Counted from the first letter of the stretch, positions 47,025-57,187 are shown. The stretch is DNA of 64,000 nucleotides from CAVSWT01 sp963731745 (GCA_963731745.1 CAVSWT010000023.1:148641-212640), one strand, 5' to 3'. The notes: generated by a model from the letters alone, not told the origin. Made by a program: numbers and translations.

Positions 47025-47996
47025 TTAATCCAATTCATTAAGTATGGTTTTGGCTTCGTTCATTTTACTGCCGTGCTTTTGAATCACGATAGAAAAATAT
47101 TTTTTAGCAGATTCCAAATTATTTTCCATTAAGCTAGCTTTCCCGAGGTAAAAATATGAGTCAAGATTTATGTTTTCATATTTGCCTGAATTATTCAACT
47201 CAATAGATTTTTTAAGATTCGTAATCCCTTCTTCGACATTCTCCTTATTAAATGCCGGGAACAATCCAATGAAGCTTTTGGGTGCAGTTTCCAGATATGT
47301 TAGTCCGAGAATATAATATGAATAGAAAATTGTTTCGTCTTTAGAGTTAGCCTTAATATCATCTTTTAAATATTCAATCGTTTTATTGTAATCTTTATCA
47401 TCCAGGGCGCTTAAGCTTTTTTGAAAATATTCTGTTCCTCTTCCTCTGGTTATATAAACTTCTTCGTTATCATTTAAAACTGCGATGTCATAAGTTGACG
47501 GACTAATTATCTGGGAGAATATAAACATACCTCCATAAACAAATGCTGCCAGCAAAAGTCCTACAAAAATATATTTAGAATAAAATGGCTGTTTGTATAT
47601 TATTTTATTTTCAACCGGTTTTTCGGAAATGTTTTCATCAGGTTTGTGTAATTCCGATTTTAAGGCACTTTCAATGTCGGCGTACTCTTCATTAAATGAT
47701 TGAAATATTTCTTTGCATTTAGAGCATTCCCGGATGTGCTTCTCAATGAAGGGAACCTTCGCATAAATATTATTGTCAACTGGATCATTATTATTCTGAA
47801 CTAATAAATAATCAGCAATTTCATCTTCACTTAAATGATTTTGGGGAGAATTTAGTGCTGCTTTAATTTTATTGTGAGTTAAATAAATTTCTTTTGCTTC
47901 AATATCATTACTAATAATTTGGTTAAGAATATTTTCGTCTTCTTTTGAAAAATTTTCCTTTTGAAGCAGTTCATATAATTTATCTTTATTATCCAT
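47025..47996 (-). CDS. Zinc-finger anti-sigma-like membrane protein with TPR domain
   Basis: 323 residues. The cytoplasmic N-terminal domain has the ZAS-type H87-x3-C91-x2-C94 (HIRECSKC), as in anti-sigma factors. One membrane segment (about 141-162; KYIFVGLLLAAFVYGGMFIF) follows, then an outside domain of TPR-like repeats (TEYFQKSLSALDDKDYNKTIEYLKDDIKANSKDETIFYSYYILGLTYLE, NLDSYFYLGKASLMENNLESAKKYF). It probably holds the sigma factor encoded 54 bases upstream. The outer TPR part could contact the exported TPR-CHAT protein encoded next. Confidence 0.85.
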   Translation of the reverse strand: MDNKDKLYELLQKENFSKEDENILNQIISNDIEAKEIYLTHNKIKAALNSPQNHLSEDEIADYLLVQNNNDPVDNNIYAKVPFIEKHIRECSKCKEIFQSFNEEYADIESALKSELHKPDENISEKPVENKIIYKQPFYSKYIFVGLLLAAFVYGGMFIFSQIISPSTYDIAVLNDNEEVYITRGRGTEYFQKSLSALDDKDYNKTIEYLKDDIKANSKDETIFYSYYILGLTYLETAPKSFIGLFPAFNKENVEEGITNLKKSIELNNSGKYENINLDSYFYLGKASLMENNLESAKKYFSIVIQKHGSKMNEAKTILNELD

Positions 47997-48050
47997 AACA
48001 CTTTTAATATTTATTAAGTATAGTAATTTGAAATTCCTGAAAGTGACAGT

Positions 48051-48608
48051 CTAAATCATATTTTTTAGTTCTTCTATTGATCTGTAAAATATTTTTTTAA
48101 CCGCATCTTCAGATTTACCTAACTGTTCCGAAATTTCCGAAAATTTAAGGTCTTCCCAGAATCTCATTTTAAGCACTTTCTGCTTATCTTCACTTAAAGT
48201 ATCAATCAATTTCATTATTTTTTGAACGTCTACTGAATCTCCCGGATTATTTTCCTTACTCGGTAAATAACGGGCTTCATTTAATTCAGTTGACCTCCGG
48301 GAAGCATTTTTTTTGTACCAGTTAACAAAGCTTAAAAAAAGAACACGCCTCAGCCAGAATTCCAGGTTTTCTATTTTATGATACTGCTCGGCGAAAGATA
48401 TATACACGTTGTTTGATAAATCCTCAACATCTTCCTTGTTTTTTATCTTTCCTTTTTTAAGCTTTGAGTTAAAGTAACTATATGATATGTGCCTAACATA
48501 ACCAGAGAGTTCGGCAAAAGAATTAGAGTCGCCTTGCTTAGCTTTAGTGAAAAGCTCCTCGAGTTCTTTCTGTGTGAAATTTATGTAATTGAGATTTTTA
48601 AAATCCAA
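48051..48608 (-). CDS. ECF-family RNA polymerase sigma factor
   Basis: 185 residues. Region 2 (ELFTKAKQGDSNSFAELSGYV, DVEDLSNNVYISFAEQYHKIENLEFWLRRVLFLSFVNWYKK) and region 4 (IDTLSEDKQKVLKMRFWEDLKFSEISEQLGKSEDAVKKIFYRSIEELKN) are both clear. The gene heads an operon with the anti-sigma-like and TPR-CHAT genes and is divergent from a type IX secretion cargo gene at 48676. ECF factors usually activate their own operon; the promoter would be in the 67 bases between the divergent starts. Confidence 0.93.
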   Translation of the reverse strand: MDFKNLNYINFTQKELEELFTKAKQGDSNSFAELSGYVRHISYSYFNSKLKKGKIKNKEDVEDLSNNVYISFAEQYHKIENLEFWLRRVLFLSFVNWYKKNASRRSTELNEARYLPSKENNPGDSVDVQKIMKLIDTLSEDKQKVLKMRFWEDLKFSEISEQLGKSEDAVKKIFYRSIEELKNMI

Positions 48609-48675
48609 TTTAATTTGTCACTATTTTAATATTTGAATTACTAATATTATAATATTTATAAAGTACTTTAACAAT
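48609..48675. promoter_or_regulatory. Divergent promoter region between sigma operon and T9SS cargo gene
   Basis: 67 bases, very AT-rich (ATTTTAATATTTGAATTACTAATATTATAATA), between two starts in opposite directions. TATAAT-like words are present on both strands but no ECF-type pair can be fixed by eye. Position alone suggests co-regulation of the cargo gene and the sigma operon. Confidence 0.4.
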
Positions 48676-50343
48676 ATGCAGAATTATAAGAAAATAATTT
48701 TCCTTATCCTATTATCATTTATTTTGGCAGATGCCTTAAATGCCCAACCTGAATTAGATCTTTCCACAAATAGATTAAGATATAGAGATGTATTCGATAG
48801 AATTGAAAATGTTTATTTCACAAATAAGGGAGATCAGCCGTTAATAATTGATTCTATTTATTATAACTCTAACCTTTATTATATCCGTTTCGACAAATAT
48901 TATACATTCCCTTTTGTTCTCCAGCCAGGTGATTCAGCTTTGATGGATTGTATTATTTCAGGATATCCATGGATAACAATTTCTGATACAACAGACACAA
49001 TGTATATTATTAACAATGGAAAAAACCAGCTCGAAAAAATTAAAATTGAAATTCAATTTTATCATGATGAAACAGAAGAAGGAACAATTGCAGGTAAAGT
49101 TACTGATGGCGCAAATCCAATTAGCAACGCGCAAGTATATTTTTTTCTTGAAGGAAACTATATAATCCGGAAGATAGTTACAGATGCAAATGGAAATTAC
49201 AGTATGGAATTGCCTGTAGGTTATTACTCAATAGGGGCTGCGGCTGACTCATTCTATGTTTCATTTTATGATGGCAGAAGAGATCCCTTTAGGGCAAAAA
49301 TTGTAAAGCTGGGAGTAGGCAGCCAATTAAATATCAATTTTCAGTTAGAAAAAATTGATTATAACGGAAACAGTGTTAGAGGCAGGATATTGGATTCATT
49401 ATCGCATAATCTTTTAAAGAGAGCAATTATTGTTATGCGGAAAGGCGATCATACTCCTAAAAAAATTGTTAATAAAAGCAGTCATGAATTTTTAGAAGAT
49501 AAAAATATTCAAGATACCAGTTTAACTTACACTGCATTATTAAATAGTAACGGGACTTATTCAATAGAAGGAATTAAAGAGCCGGGTTATTATTACATCC
49601 AATCTTTTTCGGATTATTATGTTCCTACCTATTACAGTAACGACAATGCTTCAGTGTTTTGGCAGCAGGCTGATTCAATTTATATAAACACAAATTTGAC
49701 AAACATTGATATTCGAATGCCGCGCGACTCTTCCATCGGCGGTGGTTCTGTTAGCGGAAAGGTTTTAACTTCCCAGGCAACTCAAGAGGCAGTAAGTGAT
49801 GTGGTTATTTATGCACAATCGACTTCAAACAATTTATTATACAATTATGGTTTGTCAAAAGAAGACGGAAGTTACAGAGTGGCAGATTTACCTTATGGAA
49901 ACTATAATTTGATTGCACAAAAAATCGGATTGCCCGATGCATCAGCAAATAATATCAACATTAATCCTTCAAGTTATGATACCACAGGCGTTAACATTTT
50001 ATTTATTATTGCTTCTGCAAATGAAAATCCAGATTTACCAAATAGTATAGAGCTATATCAAAATTATCCGAATCCATTTAATCCGACTACTACAATAAAG
50101 TATGTTATCCCAATTATGGAAACTGGAATTGCTCCGCATGTGCAGCTTAAGATTTATGACCTACTTGGAAGAGAAGCAGCAACGCTGGTAAATCAAACCC
50201 AAACATCCGGCAGCTACAAGGTAGTATTTGACGCGGCAAATTTAGCCAGCGGAGTTTATATATATCAATTAAAAGTTGATAGTCCGCTTACAGGTTCAAA
50301 CCAATCTATAATTTATTCCCAAAAGTTGGTTTTGATTAAATGA
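48676..50343 (+). CDS. Secreted carboxypeptidase-regulatory-like protein with type IX sorting domain
   Basis: 555 residues. Signal peptide (NYKKIIFLILLSFILADALNAQ), an ASPM/Hydin-like beta domain (ELDLSTNRLRYRDVFDRIENVYFTNKGDQPLIIDSIYY), three carboxypeptidase-regulatory-like modules (GTIAGKVTDGANPISNAQVYF; VRGRILDSLSHNLLKRAIIV; GSVSGKVLTSQATQEAVSDVVIYAQS) and the C-terminal sorting domain (YQNYPNPFNPTTTIKYVIP, LKIYDLLGREAATLVN, SGVYIYQLKV). Exported by type IX secretion and probably surface-attached. Its divergent start from the ECF operon suggests it could be part of that regulon (inference). Confidence 0.92.
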   Translation: MQNYKKIIFLILLSFILADALNAQPELDLSTNRLRYRDVFDRIENVYFTNKGDQPLIIDSIYYNSNLYYIRFDKYYTFPFVLQPGDSALMDCIISGYPWITISDTTDTMYIINNGKNQLEKIKIEIQFYHDETEEGTIAGKVTDGANPISNAQVYFFLEGNYIIRKIVTDANGNYSMELPVGYYSIGAAADSFYVSFYDGRRDPFRAKIVKLGVGSQLNINFQLEKIDYNGNSVRGRILDSLSHNLLKRAIIVMRKGDHTPKKIVNKSSHEFLEDKNIQDTSLTYTALLNSNGTYSIEGIKEPGYYYIQSFSDYYVPTYYSNDNASVFWQQADSIYINTNLTNIDIRMPRDSSIGGGSVSGKVLTSQATQEAVSDVVIYAQSTSNNLLYNYGLSKEDGSYRVADLPYGNYNLIAQKIGLPDASANNININPSSYDTTGVNILFIIASANENPDLPNSIELYQNYPNPFNPTTTIKYVIPIMETGIAPHVQLKIYDLLGREAATLVNQTQTSGSYKVVFDAANLASGVYIYQLKVDSPLTGSNQSIIYSQKLVLIK

Positions 50344-50619
50344 TGATATAGAAGTTTCACGTTAACTTTCCTCAATAATCAACAATTGGGAAATTATTTT
50401 CCATTAAATAAAAAATAAATGAAAATATTAATTACCCTTGTGAATTAACTTTTTTACGGCTACATTTAAAAAAAATCAAAAACCCCATTCCCAGATCATG
50501 TAAGAATTATTTCTATTTATACTGCTGACCTTCAAAGAAATAATATGATTTAATCTAGATTTTTTATTCCGATAAACTGAAAGTATATATTTTCTCATTA
50601 ATTCGATGGAGCAAGTGTA

Positions 50620-51891
50620 ATGTTTAAAAGTTTAATAAATCGTTTTTATTTTACACAAGTATTTTTGTTAATATCAACTGCTCCACTCTTCTCCGAAAAC
50701 CCGGAATGGATTGTATATAACACATCTAATTCGGGCCTGCCTGACGATCGTATTTTATCTATAGTTATTGAAGATAATGGCGGTAAATGGTTTTGCACAG
50801 CTTTTAACGGCCTGGCCTTTTTCGACGGCACTAACTGGACAGCTTATTTACCCTCAAATGTTGTTTATTGTTTAAGCATAGATCAGAATGGAAATAAATG
50901 GTTCGGAACTCTGGGCGGTTTGTTAAAGTTTGACGGCACAAATTGGACAGTTTATGACCGTCTTAACTCAGGTTTACCTGCCAATGATGTTCTCTCTTTA
51001 TCAATAGACGGAAATAACAATAAGTGGGTTGGTACAAGCGGCGGCCTGGCTGTGTTTGATGAAACAAACTGGACAATCTACGATACTTTAAATTCTGGTT
51101 TACCTAATAATGACGTATTTTCAATAACCATTGATGCTGAAGGAAAAAAGTGGATAGGTACATATGGTGGAGGTGCTGCTGTTTATGATGGCGCGAACTG
51201 GATTGTTTATAATACAGCAAATTCGGATTTACCGAATGATCTTGTCACTGCCATTACTATTGATTCAAATGGTAAAAAGTGGATTGGCACTTTTAACGGG
51301 TTAGCTAGTTTTGATGATAATAATTGGGATATTTATAAAACCTCTAATTCCGGCCTTCCTTCAAATTTAATCAGAGATATTATAATTGATGAAAATGGTT
51401 TTAAATGGGTGGGAACAAACGGCGGCGGTGTGGCTATCTTTGATGATAATAATTGGATAGTCCATAATATGTTTAATTCAGATTTGCCTAATAATTATAT
51501 CAGATCAATTAAATTTGAAAAGAATGGAAACACCTGGATTGCAACGCATGGCGGAGGTTTAGCTGTTTACAAATCGGGTGGTGTTGTAAGCGTAGGTGAA
51601 ACGGATAATGAAATTTCTCAATTTCCCGATCAATATATTTTATTTCAAAACTATCCGAATCCATTTAATCCGACAACAACAATTAAATTTTCCATTGCGG
51701 AACAAGATTTCGTTTCCGTTAAAATTTATGATGTGCTTGGAAAAGAGATTGCATTACTTGTAAATGAATTAAAAAAACCTGGAACTTATCAAATAGATTT
51801 TAATGCTGAAGGCCTCTCAAGCGGAGTGTACTTTTATACTTTACATACCGGAAATTTTAGAGAGACAAAAAAATTAATTATTGCCAAATAA
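50620..51891 (+). CDS. Secreted beta-propeller (two-component-regulator-propeller type) protein with type IX sorting domain
   Basis: 423 residues. Signal peptide, then about eight propeller blades with the repeated word NSGLPxNxVxSIxID.xGxKWxGTxGGGxAxFDxxNWxxY, then a sorting domain (QNYPNPFNPTTTIKFSIAEQ, VKIYDVLGKEIALLVNEL, GVYFYTL). Propellers of this type are usually found in hybrid sensor proteins; here it stands alone as secreted cargo, a common pattern in Ignavibacteria. The 276 bases before it (50344-50619) contain no gene. Confidence 0.92.
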   Translation: MFKSLINRFYFTQVFLLISTAPLFSENPEWIVYNTSNSGLPDDRILSIVIEDNGGKWFCTAFNGLAFFDGTNWTAYLPSNVVYCLSIDQNGNKWFGTLGGLLKFDGTNWTVYDRLNSGLPANDVLSLSIDGNNNKWVGTSGGLAVFDETNWTIYDTLNSGLPNNDVFSITIDAEGKKWIGTYGGGAAVYDGANWIVYNTANSDLPNDLVTAITIDSNGKKWIGTFNGLASFDDNNWDIYKTSNSGLPSNLIRDIIIDENGFKWVGTNGGGVAIFDDNNWIVHNMFNSDLPNNYIRSIKFEKNGNTWIATHGGGLAVYKSGGVVSVGETDNEISQFPDQYILFQNYPNPFNPTTTIKFSIAEQDFVSVKIYDVLGKEIALLVNELKKPGTYQIDFNAEGLSSGVYFYTLHTGNFRETKKLIIAK

Positions 51892-52044
51892 AAAGGAATT
51901 ATTTTTATCTCTAGAATTTAATTTTTAATCAATGATTAATGTCATCTAATCTTTTCTTTACATATCAAAAAACCTTAAAACCTTGCGAGTAATAAGCAAT
52001 TTCAATAGTTTGAGCTATTAAAATCAATAAAAATAGAGGAAAAA

Positions 52045-53292
52045 ATGTTTGACAATAATTATAAATTCACTTGTGTTGATAGATTTTTAAATTACGTAAA
52101 ATATGACACTCAATCTGATGAAGATTCGAATTCTTTTCCAAGTACTGAAAAACAGAAAATTCTTTCTAACGATTTGGCAAAAGAGTTAAAACAACTGGGA
52201 CTAAAAGACGCGCATGTTGATGAGTACGGATATGTAATGGCAACTCTTCCTTCAAACACAAGTAAAAATGTTCCTATCATTGGTTTCATTTCACACGTTG
52301 ATACTTCTCCAGCTGTGAGCGGCCTTAACGTTAACCCGGTTATCCATAAAAATTATCAAGGTGGAGATATTGCACTTCCTAACGATAACCAGGTAATTAA
52401 AGCAATGAGAAATCCGGATCTAGCTAATATGATTGGCTATGACATCATAACTGCGGATGGAACAACGTTATTAGGCGCAGATAATAAAGCAGGCGTTGCG
52501 GAAATTGTTGACGCCGTAAATTACTTTCTCACTCATCCTGAAGCTAAGCACGGAACCATTAAAATTTGTTTTACTCCCGATGAAGAAGTAGGCAGGGGAA
52601 CCGAAAAATTTGATGTTAAAAAATTTGGTGCGCAATATGCATATACAGTTGATGGACAAAGCCGCGGGGAAGTTGAAACGGAAACTTTTAGTGCCGATGG
52701 TGTTTCGATTAAATTTATCGGTAAAAATATTCATCCCGGTTATGCAAAAGGCCAAATGATTAATTCTATTAAAGTAGCTTCAGATTTTATAGAAAAACTT
52801 CCAAAAGATTCTTTATCACCTGAAACCACTGAAAAGAGAGAAGGATATGTACATTGTACTTCTTTCAATGGAAATGAAGAAGCTACAGTCTTAAAATTTA
52901 TTATTAGAGATTTTGATTCAGCCAAATTAAAAGAGTATGAAGATTTTCTGAAGAAACTAGCAACTGATACTACCAAAAAATTTCCCGGTGCTAAAATGGA
53001 ATTTGAAGTTGTTGAGCAATACAGGAACATGAAAGAGGTTTTAGATGAACATCCGCAAGTTTCAGATTTTGCAATTCAAGCAATGAAGAATTTAAATATT
53101 GAACCTATATTAAGCCCAATCCGTGGAGGGACTGACGGTTCAAGACTTTCATTTATGGGCTTGCCGACACCAAATATTTTTGCGGGCGAACATGCTTATC
53201 ACTCCAAGGAAGAATGGGTTTCTGTTCAGGATATGGAAATGGCAGTAAAAGTTATTGTTGAAATTTCAAGAGTTTGGGAAGAAAAAAGTTAG
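52045..53292 (+). CDS. pepT: Tripeptide aminopeptidase (peptidase T)
   Basis: 415 residues, usual length. M20 metallopeptidase: GFISHVDTSPA (H84, D86), ADNKAGVAEIVDA (bridging D146), FTPDEEVGRG (E180/E181), YTVDGQSRGEVE, and the C-terminal GGTDGSRLSFMGLPTPNIFAGEHAYHSKEEWVSV. It releases the N-terminal residue of tripeptides in the cytosol. AGAGGAAAA precedes the ATG. Transcribed alone or with the U32 gene 48 bases later. Confidence 0.96.
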   Translation: MFDNNYKFTCVDRFLNYVKYDTQSDEDSNSFPSTEKQKILSNDLAKELKQLGLKDAHVDEYGYVMATLPSNTSKNVPIIGFISHVDTSPAVSGLNVNPVIHKNYQGGDIALPNDNQVIKAMRNPDLANMIGYDIITADGTTLLGADNKAGVAEIVDAVNYFLTHPEAKHGTIKICFTPDEEVGRGTEKFDVKKFGAQYAYTVDGQSRGEVETETFSADGVSIKFIGKNIHPGYAKGQMINSIKVASDFIEKLPKDSLSPETTEKREGYVHCTSFNGNEEATVLKFIIRDFDSAKLKEYEDFLKKLATDTTKKFPGAKMEFEVVEQYRNMKEVLDEHPQVSDFAIQAMKNLNIEPILSPIRGGTDGSRLSFMGLPTPNIFAGEHAYHSKEEWVSVQDMEMAVKVIVEISRVWEEKS

Positions 53293-53340
53293 GCTAGATG
53301 CTAAATACATATTGTAAACAGCCAATGAATTAATATTCGA

Positions 53341-54570
53341 ATGGAAATATTTAAACCCGAATTAATGGCCCCAGCCGGGGATATGACAATGTTAACTGCA
53401 GCGGTTAATGCCGGAGCAGATGCAGTTTATTTTGGAATTGGCAAATTAAATATGCGGGCTAAGGCAAAAAATTTTGCTTTAAATGATTTGAAAGAGATTT
53501 CTGAATTTTGTCAAAATAGAAATGTTAAAACTTACATAACTCTCAATACTGTAATTTATGAAGATGAAATTGATGAAATAGAAATTATTATTCGTGAAGC
53601 AAAAAAAAATAAAATTGATAGAATAATTTGCTGGGATTTGGGAGTTATTGAACTTTGCCATAAATACAATATGCCTTTCTGTATTTCAACTCAAGCTTCA
53701 ATTTCAAATTCTATATCTCTTGATACTTATAAAAGACTAGGAGCCGAAAGAGTTGTTTTGGCGCGTGAATGCTCTTTAGAAGAAATAAAAATAATTCGCA
53801 GTAAAACTGATCTTGAAATAGAAGCATTTATTCATGGAGCAATGTGCATAGCTGTAAGCGGAAGATGTTTTATGAGTCATCATTTATTTGATAAAAGTGC
53901 TAATAGGGGAGAATGTGTTCAGCCATGCCGGAGAGAATTTAAAGTGGTTGATGAAACAACCGATAAAGAAATGATAATCGGTAATGACTATATTCTTTCA
54001 CCTAAAGATTTATGTACAATTGAATTTTTAGATCAATTAATCGAAGCAGGAATAAATTCATTTAAAATTGAGGGAAGAAAAAGAAGTCCCGAATATGTTC
54101 ACAAAGTTGTTTCAGTATACCGCAGAGCAATTGATTTATATTTTAACAATGAACTAACCCTGCAAATAAAAAGAAGCTTTCTGAGTGAACTTGAAGAAGT
54201 TTATAACCGCGGCTTTTCTTCAGGTTTCTATTTTGATATTCCAAGTTCCAGTGATTATAGCGACATATATGGCAGTAAAGCTTCAACCCGGAAGCAGTAT
54301 ATAGGGAAAGTAATTAATTATTTTAAACAGCCAAAAGCAGCTCACCTGCTGATAGAAACCGGAACAATTACATCAGGCGATAAAATTTATATTATTGGTC
54401 CAACTACGGGAGTTGTTGAAATGATAATAACTGAAATGATGCTAAATGATAATTTAGTTCAACAGGCTGCTAAAGGTGATTCAATAACATTCAAATGTGA
54501 AAAATTAATCCGGCCTCGCGATGCAGTTTATTTAGTTAAAAATATGTCACCGGTAATTGAGCTTAATTAA
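53341..54570 (+). CDS. U32 peptidase-family protein (YegQ/TrhP-like)
   Basis: 409 residues. ELMAPAGDMTMLTAAVNAGADAVYFGIGKLNMRAKAKNF, CISTQASISNSISLDTYKRLGAERVVLARECSLEEI, the cysteine cluster GECVQPCRREF, and SPKDLCTIEFLDQLIEAGINSFKIEGRKRSPEYVHKVVSVYRRAID are typical of U32 proteins. Several members act in tRNA or rRNA hydroxylation (TrhP, RlhA) with an Fe-S cluster rather than as peptidases. The length fits the YegQ/TrhP branch. Ends 9 bases before the convergent desaturase gene. Confidence 0.88.
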   Translation: MEIFKPELMAPAGDMTMLTAAVNAGADAVYFGIGKLNMRAKAKNFALNDLKEISEFCQNRNVKTYITLNTVIYEDEIDEIEIIIREAKKNKIDRIICWDLGVIELCHKYNMPFCISTQASISNSISLDTYKRLGAERVVLARECSLEEIKIIRSKTDLEIEAFIHGAMCIAVSGRCFMSHHLFDKSANRGECVQPCRREFKVVDETTDKEMIIGNDYILSPKDLCTIEFLDQLIEAGINSFKIEGRKRSPEYVHKVVSVYRRAIDLYFNNELTLQIKRSFLSELEEVYNRGFSSGFYFDIPSSSDYSDIYGSKASTRKQYIGKVINYFKQPKAAHLLIETGTITSGDKIYIIGPTTGVVEMIITEMMLNDNLVQQAAKGDSITFKCEKLIRPRDAVYLVKNMSPVIELN

Positions 54571-54579
54571 CTATCGCCT

Positions 54580-55578
54580 TTAAACTTTTCGATCGTAAAT
54601 CCAGCTAAACTTTTCGGCTTCTCCGGCAAAAGATAATCTATTCGCTATCGACATATATCTTTCCGAAAGATTACAAAGATAATCTTGTGCTTTAGCTGCC
54701 ACATCTGATAATCCCTTTAGAGTAGGAATTTCCCAGCTTTCAACTAAATTTTTTATAATGCTTGCATAATCTTTAACCGTATAAACATCAATTCTTTGGG
54801 CGACATTTGAAAACTTAGTAAATAAATTTTTATCATATCCGTCAGTCATCATATTAGCCGGCATGGTAACTTTCAGCTTCATCATTTTCGCAAACGAAAG
54901 TATTGCTTGTACAGGATCAACTTCAAAAATCTTTGTCATAAATAATTTATAGGCTCTTTCATGCCTGGCCTCATCTCCGGCAATTAATCCGCAAATTTTA
55001 TGAAGTTGAGTTTCACCGGCTTTTTTTGCGAGTCTGCCTACATTTGAGTGAGAAATTTTTGTTGCTCTTTCCTGAAAAGAAGTATAAATAAAACCAAGAT
55101 AAGGATCGTTTTCAGTTAAAGGATTAAAGCCATTATTTATTAGATGATGGATTGTGGTTTCAACCGCGCGCATATTTACTCTGCCGGTAAGGTATAAATA
55201 TTTATTTAGAAGATCGCCGTGACGGTTTTCTTCAGATGTCCAGCCTCTGCTCCATTTTGCCCACGCCGAATCACTGGTTCCTGTAACATCCGTAATTCCC
55301 TCAAGCCTGTTTAACCATGTTTGATAAGTAGGCAAGGCTTCCTCAGTAACCATATCTCCCACAAGAACTACTAAAAGTTCATCCGGCATTTCCTTTGCTC
55401 TCTCTCTAAATTCATTCACTTCGTCCCGCCAACCGTCTTTTGTCATATCCGGTAAAAAATCAGAAGGCTGCCAGCTCTCCTCGATTGGTTTTAACAGAGA
55501 TGATAAGTTTTTTGAAACAAATTCTTCTATTGAATTTATAACTTCAAATCTTGAGCTATTTATGTTACTATCCGACAT
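54580..55578 (-). CDS. Acyl-ACP desaturase (ferritin-like di-iron)
   Basis: 332 residues from the ATG at 55578, chosen because AAGGA lies six bases upstream; an upstream in-frame ATG (55611) lacks a ribosome site. Di-iron motifs EENRHG (helix 3) and DEARHE (helix 6) are present, plus WQPSDFLPD and the TGTSDSAWAKWSRGWTSEENRHGDLLNKYLYL block of FA_desaturase_2. It inserts a double bond into acyl-ACP using O2 and ferredoxin, so the organism has some tolerance for or use of oxygen. Confidence 0.92.
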   Translation of the reverse strand: MSDSNINSSRFEVINSIEEFVSKNLSSLLKPIEESWQPSDFLPDMTKDGWRDEVNEFRERAKEMPDELLVVLVGDMVTEEALPTYQTWLNRLEGITDVTGTSDSAWAKWSRGWTSEENRHGDLLNKYLYLTGRVNMRAVETTIHHLINNGFNPLTENDPYLGFIYTSFQERATKISHSNVGRLAKKAGETQLHKICGLIAGDEARHERAYKLFMTKIFEVDPVQAILSFAKMMKLKVTMPANMMTDGYDKNLFTKFSNVAQRIDVYTVKDYASIIKNLVESWEIPTLKGLSDVAAKAQDYLCNLSERYMSIANRLSFAGEAEKFSWIYDRKV

Positions 55579-55891
55579 CTTTATCCTTATAAATATTGTG
55601 AGAAGAATCAACTATTATTTTTTTGATGACTTGAGGAAGATAAATTAGGCAGAAATATTAATGTTACTGCACCTGATTTACATAAACAATTTTTGTGGAA
55701 TTGAATTATAAGTATAGAGCCTATCAATACCGGAAAAGTTAAATATTATTTTATACTATAACAATCCCAAAACAAGATTTTTTAAATTAAAATTTAGTTA
55801 AATGTACTACTTATGTTTATATAAATCAAACTTCAATAATTTGAGATTTAAATCTCACTAAAAATTAACCGAAATCTTAAATCCAATACCA

Positions 55892-57187
55892 TTAAATAAA
55901 TAACAATTCAACAATAATAAAAATCGGGAGTAATACAATTAAAGAAAATTTGAACATGTAGCTGAAGAAATCCGGCATTTTAATATTGTTCTCTTCTGCA
56001 ACCGCTTTAACCATAAAATTTGGTCCATTACCAATATATGTCATGCTTCCGAAGAAAACCGCGCCTATGCTAATTGCCCGTAATAAGATTTCGGGAATTC
56101 CGGCAGCCATTGCCCCAACTTGTTCGCCAAGGCCGAGCGCCAACGAATGAAAAGTAACCGCTGTTGGAGTATTATCTAAAAAGCTGCTTAATAGGCCGGT
56201 GTAATAATAGAATTGAGTTGGAGTTTGTACGCCAAGCTGTTTTGCATTGGATTCCAAATATAATATGCAAGGAACCATTGTTATAAAGATACCAAGAAAT
56301 AAATACGCAACTTCTTTAATCGGTTCCCATGTGAAATTGTTGGAAACGCGTGTCATATGCGGAGTGAATAAAATGGATAGATATGCCAATGCTACAATTA
56401 CAATTTCACGAATAAATTTGAAATATTCATTATGCCTAATAAATGCTAAATAATGATCATTCAAAAATGCAACTGCTAAAACCACACCTGCTAAGAAAAT
56501 TAAATTTTGTGTGCCTTGAATTTTAATGGGCTTTATTTGGGTTTTGTCTCTGAATATGGCTGTTGCAGGTTCTTTCTTATGATAGTAAGAGTCAACAAAA
56601 TAATAAATTACAAGTAATGCTCCGTTTGTAAATAACCATTCGATAAAAAGTTTGAAGAACCATGAAAAGCTTGCACCTCGCAAGTACATCATGAATAATG
56701 GGGGGTCACCCAAAGGAGTTAATAGTCCGCCGCAATTTGCAACAATACCAATGAAGAAAAGAATGGTATGTACTTTAAATTTTCTTTCTTTGTTTGTATA
56801 GATAACTGGACGGATAAGAAGCATAGCAGCACCTGTGGTTCCCATAAATGAAGCTAGCACAGCACCTATTGCTAAAAATAAAGTATTGATAGATGGTTTT
56901 GCTTCAATATCACCGCTTAAAAATATTCCCCCTGTAATCGTAAATAATGCCCCAAGTAAAACGATGAATGGGACATAATCGAACAGCATAGTTTCTAAAA
57001 GCTTATCAGTTAAATTAGACGCGACTAAAAAGACTATTATCGGCAAACTTAAAATTATTGCAATTATTAATTTATTTTTATTGTGTTCCCAAAAATGATT
57101 CCAGAACAAAGGGAATACTGCAATAGATGCAAGCATTAAAACAAATGGTACTAAAGATAAAAGCGGTATAGTATAGTGGCCTTCCAT
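55892..57187 (-). CDS. NhaD/ArsB-like ion transporter (sodium:proton antiporter or citrate-transporter superfamily)
   Basis: 431 residues with about 11-12 hydrophobic segments. The motif NCGGLLTPLGDPPLFMMYLRG (about 160-180) is the IT-superfamily signature, and the second half carries YTGLLSSFLDNTPTAVTFHSLALGLG. This pattern fits sodium:proton antiporters of the NhaD type more than citrate carriers, but substrate needs testing. No partner gene adjoins. 55612-55891 and 57188-57377 contain no gene. Confidence 0.85.
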   Translation of the reverse strand: MEGHYTIPLLSLVPFVLMLASIAVFPLFWNHFWEHNKNKLIIAIILSLPIIVFLVASNLTDKLLETMLFDYVPFIVLLGALFTITGGIFLSGDIEAKPSINTLFLAIGAVLASFMGTTGAAMLLIRPVIYTNKERKFKVHTILFFIGIVANCGGLLTPLGDPPLFMMYLRGASFSWFFKLFIEWLFTNGALLVIYYFVDSYYHKKEPATAIFRDKTQIKPIKIQGTQNLIFLAGVVLAVAFLNDHYLAFIRHNEYFKFIREIVIVALAYLSILFTPHMTRVSNNFTWEPIKEVAYLFLGIFITMVPCILYLESNAKQLGVQTPTQFYYYTGLLSSFLDNTPTAVTFHSLALGLGEQVGAMAAGIPEILLRAISIGAVFFGSMTYIGNGPNFMVKAVAEENNIKMPDFFSYMFKFSLIVLLPIFIIVELLFI

